Of a stretch of DNA of 26,035 nucleotides, positions 24,880-26,035 are shown one piece after another. The stretch is from positions 1-26,035 of the forward strand of contig CAZMXI010000061.1 of the NCBI GenBank assembly GCA_964570205.1, read 5' to 3'. The notes below the pieces were generated by a model, which saw only the letters and a program-made list of their open reading frames with translations, was not told the DNA's origin and searched no databases. A program made the translations under genes and the position numbers. How positions within the stretch are numbered: position 1 is the stretch's first letter; each line of letters opens with the position of its first letter. Source of the stretch: CAZMXI01 sp964570205. Lineage in GTDB: Bacteria > Planctomycetota > Phycisphaerae > Tepidisphaerales > Tepidisphaeraceae.

Positions 24880-24900
24880 TGGCCGAGAAGTGATGCTTAC

Positions 24901-24905
24901 GGGAG
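24901..24905 (+). promoter_or_regulatory. Ribosome binding site deciding the start at 24912
   Basis: GGGAG at 24901-24905 lies six bases before the ATG at 24912 but directly abuts the ATG at 24906. Normal Shine-Dalgarno spacing favours 24912. The Met-Lys-Asn start there also gives a cleaner signal peptide. Confidence 0.5.
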
Positions 24906-24911
24906 ATGGAT

Positions 24912-25589
24912 ATGAAGAACGCTTATGCGTGTACGTGTGGAGCAGTTGCGATGCTGTGTGGTCTGGCAACGGTGGCCGAGGGGGCTGTGATCTTCAGTTT
25001 CGCCACGGATCGCAGCAGTTACACCGTTGCTCCTGGAGGCAAGGTGGCCGTGGAGGTCTTTCTGGAGGAGCACGCTGAGCCTGGTGATGTCTCGCTCCTC
25101 GTTGGAGAAGGGGGCTTGTTTTCCGCGGGTCTGAAGCTGGTTCCGCTGTCCCCGATTCCGGAACAGGCCGTCACGGTGGACAGCGACTCCGACATCATGC
25201 CAAGCCCGGCATTCACTGGAGGTGCGCTGCCGGACCTCGCGCCGCTGACTCTGCTTCTAGCCGACGGTATCTTTGCTGAGCCGGGGCCGGCAGGCCAGGT
25301 CGTGGGTGATGGTATCCGCCGCGTGCACCTTGCCACCTTCAGGTTCACCGCCGGCGACATGCCCGGCCAATCGACGATTATTCAAGTGGCCGACTACGAC
25401 GATTACGGAAAAAGCAGCGACACACTGACGTGGTGGGGCACCGAACTGGACAACCTGATTGCTCCCGCCACCTTTACGATCACGACGGTGGTTCCGGAGC
25501 CGGGCACGCTTCTGCCACTTCTCGCCGCAGTTGCTCTGCTCCGTCGCGGTGCGCGCCGAACGGGGCGATTGCCGTGGCATCGACGCTGA
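24912..25589 (+). CDS. Small secreted PEP-CTERM protein with cohesin-like beta domain
   Basis: The frame encodes 225 residues from the ATG at 24912; an in-frame ATG at 24906 would add two. A Sec-type signal peptide is visible: MKNAYACT, a hydrophobic stretch, then an AEGA-type cleavage site near residue 24. The body is a secreted beta-sandwich: 'ATDRSSYTVAPGGKVAVEVF', 'GLFSAGLKLV', 'VHLATFRFTAGDMPGQSTII'. It resembles cohesin-like domains of planctomycetal PEP-CTERM proteins. At residues 194-197 a VPEP motif starts a short hydrophobic segment, 'GTLLPLLAAVALL', and an Arg cluster, the exosortase-recognised PEP-CTERM signal. The gap to the giant gene is 32 bases with no terminator, so they are probably co-transcribed. 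The last residues (TGRLPWHRR) run past the normal Arg cluster and may derive from inserted DNA. A cohesin role is inferred from fold resemblance only. Confidence 0.82.
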   Translation: MKNAYACTCGAVAMLCGLATVAEGAVIFSFATDRSSYTVAPGGKVAVEVFLEEHAEPGDVSLLVGEGGLFSAGLKLVPLSPIPEQAVTVDSDSDIMPSPAFTGGALPDLAPLTLLLADGIFAEPGPAGQVVGDGIRRVHLATFRFTAGDMPGQSTIIQVADYDDYGKSSDTLTWWGTELDNLIAPATFTITTVVPEPGTLLPLLAAVALLRRGARRTGRLPWHRR

Positions 25590-25704
25590 GCCTTCGGTGG
25601 CCGTTCACGAAGTTCGCGTGGGCGTGCTCGATGCGCCATCTGGCGAGGGACCAAGGATTGGGATCGAGCCGCAGGCGCTGACACAAGGCACGGCCGATTG
25701 CGCC
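25590..25704. other. Non-coding gap with a possible antisense transposase remnant
   Basis: I find no convincing plus-strand gene or strong terminator here; CGCC-ATCT-GGCG at about 25634-25645 is only a four-pair stem. Read on the minus strand, 25552-25686 gives 'LARWRIEHAHANFVNGHRRL' followed by SVDA. This loosely resembles the 'RWVVERTHAWLNRFRRL' end of IS5-type DDE transposases, including the Glu and the RRL block, with one residue extra. It has no intact start or upstream domain, so it would be a relic at most. The overlap with the 3' end of the PEP-CTERM gene suggests an old insertion there. Confidence 0.25.
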
Positions 25705-25751
25705 CAGGGCCTTTCAGTTCTCGGACATGAATAGCCGATAGAGTTTGGGTC

Positions 25752-25758
25752 AAGGAGG
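25752..25758 (+). promoter_or_regulatory. Strong ribosome binding site of the transposase fragment
   Basis: AAGGAGG lies eight bases before the ATG at 25767. This near-perfect Shine-Dalgarno match fixes the start codon. It also shows that the left end of the element has not decayed as much as the coding part. Confidence 0.7.
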
Positions 25759-25766
25759 ACCACACG

Positions 25767-25988
25767 ATGTCGGAGACATCCATCAGCCTGTTCGACTGCT
25801 TCTGCAACGTTCCCGATCCGCGCTCGCCGCTGGGAAAGCGTCATCCCCTGGAGGCCATCCTCACTCTCTGCTCGGTCGCAATGCTCTGCGGAGCCAGATC
25901 GCTTTATGCAATCGCGCAGTTCGGCCGCGACCGGGGCAGGAACTTTGCTGCAACCCTGGGCTTCACGCGTGAAGAAACGCTGTCATAG
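25767..25988 (+). pseudogene. ISAs1-family transposase, N-terminal fragment
   Basis: The 73-codon frame matches the N-terminal domain that precedes the DDE core in ISAs1/H-repeat transposases (DDE_Tnp_1-associated). It shows 'VPDPRSPLGKRHPLEAILTL', 'VAMLCGARSLYAIAQFGRD' and 'LGFTREETLS'. These correspond to the family's LPDPR, RHPL and GA-x-S-x-x-x-I-x-x-F-G blocks. A TAG at 25986-25988 ends it inside this domain. Intact members are about 350-400 residues, so none of the DDE catalytic residues are present here. Neither of the other two plus-strand frames of the last 47 bases restores the expected continuation, which favours truncation or rearrangement over a simple frameshift. The rest of the element lies beyond the window. 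It is almost certainly inactive in this form. Confidence 0.68.
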
Positions 25989-26035
25989 AGCGCCGAACTT
26001 CCCCCACCTGTGAGCGCTTCAAAACCCGCCATATT

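Larger units (their letters stand above)
25705..26035 (+). mobile_element. Left part of an ISAs1-family insertion sequence (partial)
   Basis: The transposase fragment from 25767 marks an ISAs1-family element. A possible left end is the CAGGGC at 25705-25710, about 60 bases before the start codon, a normal distance for this family, whose tips often begin CAGGG. The right end and any target duplication are outside the window, so the boundary is inferred. The element lies just downstream of the PEP-CTERM gene and could cut it off from former neighbours. Confidence 0.5.

Noticed and set aside
24906..24911. ATG at 24906 as the start of the PEP-CTERM gene
   Set aside because: The GGGAG touches this ATG with no spacer; the ATG at 24912 has six-base spacing. 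The two-residue difference does not change the function.
25634..25645. Hairpin after the PEP-CTERM gene as a terminator
   Set aside because: The stem has only four pairs, there is no T-run, and it lies inside possible transposon-derived DNA.

Overview
The window looks like chromosomal DNA of a GC-rich planctomycete (Planctomycetota), probably from an uncultured or metagenomic lineage. Three signs point there: a giant multi-domain exoprotein built from CARDB, He_PIG, Rhs-like and hydrolase modules; C-terminal dockerin-like modules of the 'HRLFGD-DGDxDVDxAD' type common in that phylum; and a small secreted protein with a VPEP-type PEP-CTERM tail next to it. Nothing in the sequence fixes a genus.

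Layout. Bases 1-24879 are a single uninterrupted plus-strand reading frame of at least 8,292 codons. It is already open at base 1, so its true start and signal peptide lie to the left of the window. From N to C the visible protein holds: a PPC-like beta domain; 16 CARDB repeats; a second PPC-like and a TIG-like domain; a partly helical linker; a DUF7619-like domain and an Ig-like domain; a first beta-propeller; an SbsA-like Ig domain; nine He_PIG repeats; Ig-like domains; a short Rhs/YD shell without a toxin; an internal dockerin-like EF-hand pair; cadherin-like and Big_2-like domains; a ZU5-like domain; two adjacent hydrophobic segments; a second beta-propeller; an alpha/beta hydrolase with a GHSRG nucleophile elbow; a helical region; three PKD domains; a metzincin-like protease domain (HELGHAAGLPD); a jelly-roll-like domain; and two tandem Ig-plus-dockerin modules with a degenerate third dockerin half in an unusual basic tail.

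Thirty-two bases downstream is a 225-residue secreted PEP-CTERM protein (24912-25589), close enough to be co-transcribed. Its body resembles the cohesin-like beta-sandwiches of planctomycetal PEP-CTERM proteins. A cell-surface cohesin partner for the dockerin-tipped giant protein is therefore possible, but this is inference.

The right end (about 25550-26035) is mobile-element debris. It holds a possible antisense transposase remnant touching the 3' end of the PEP-CTERM gene, and the left part of an ISAs1-family insertion sequence whose transposase stops after 73 codons. I saw no RNA genes, CRISPR arrays or convincing terminators.
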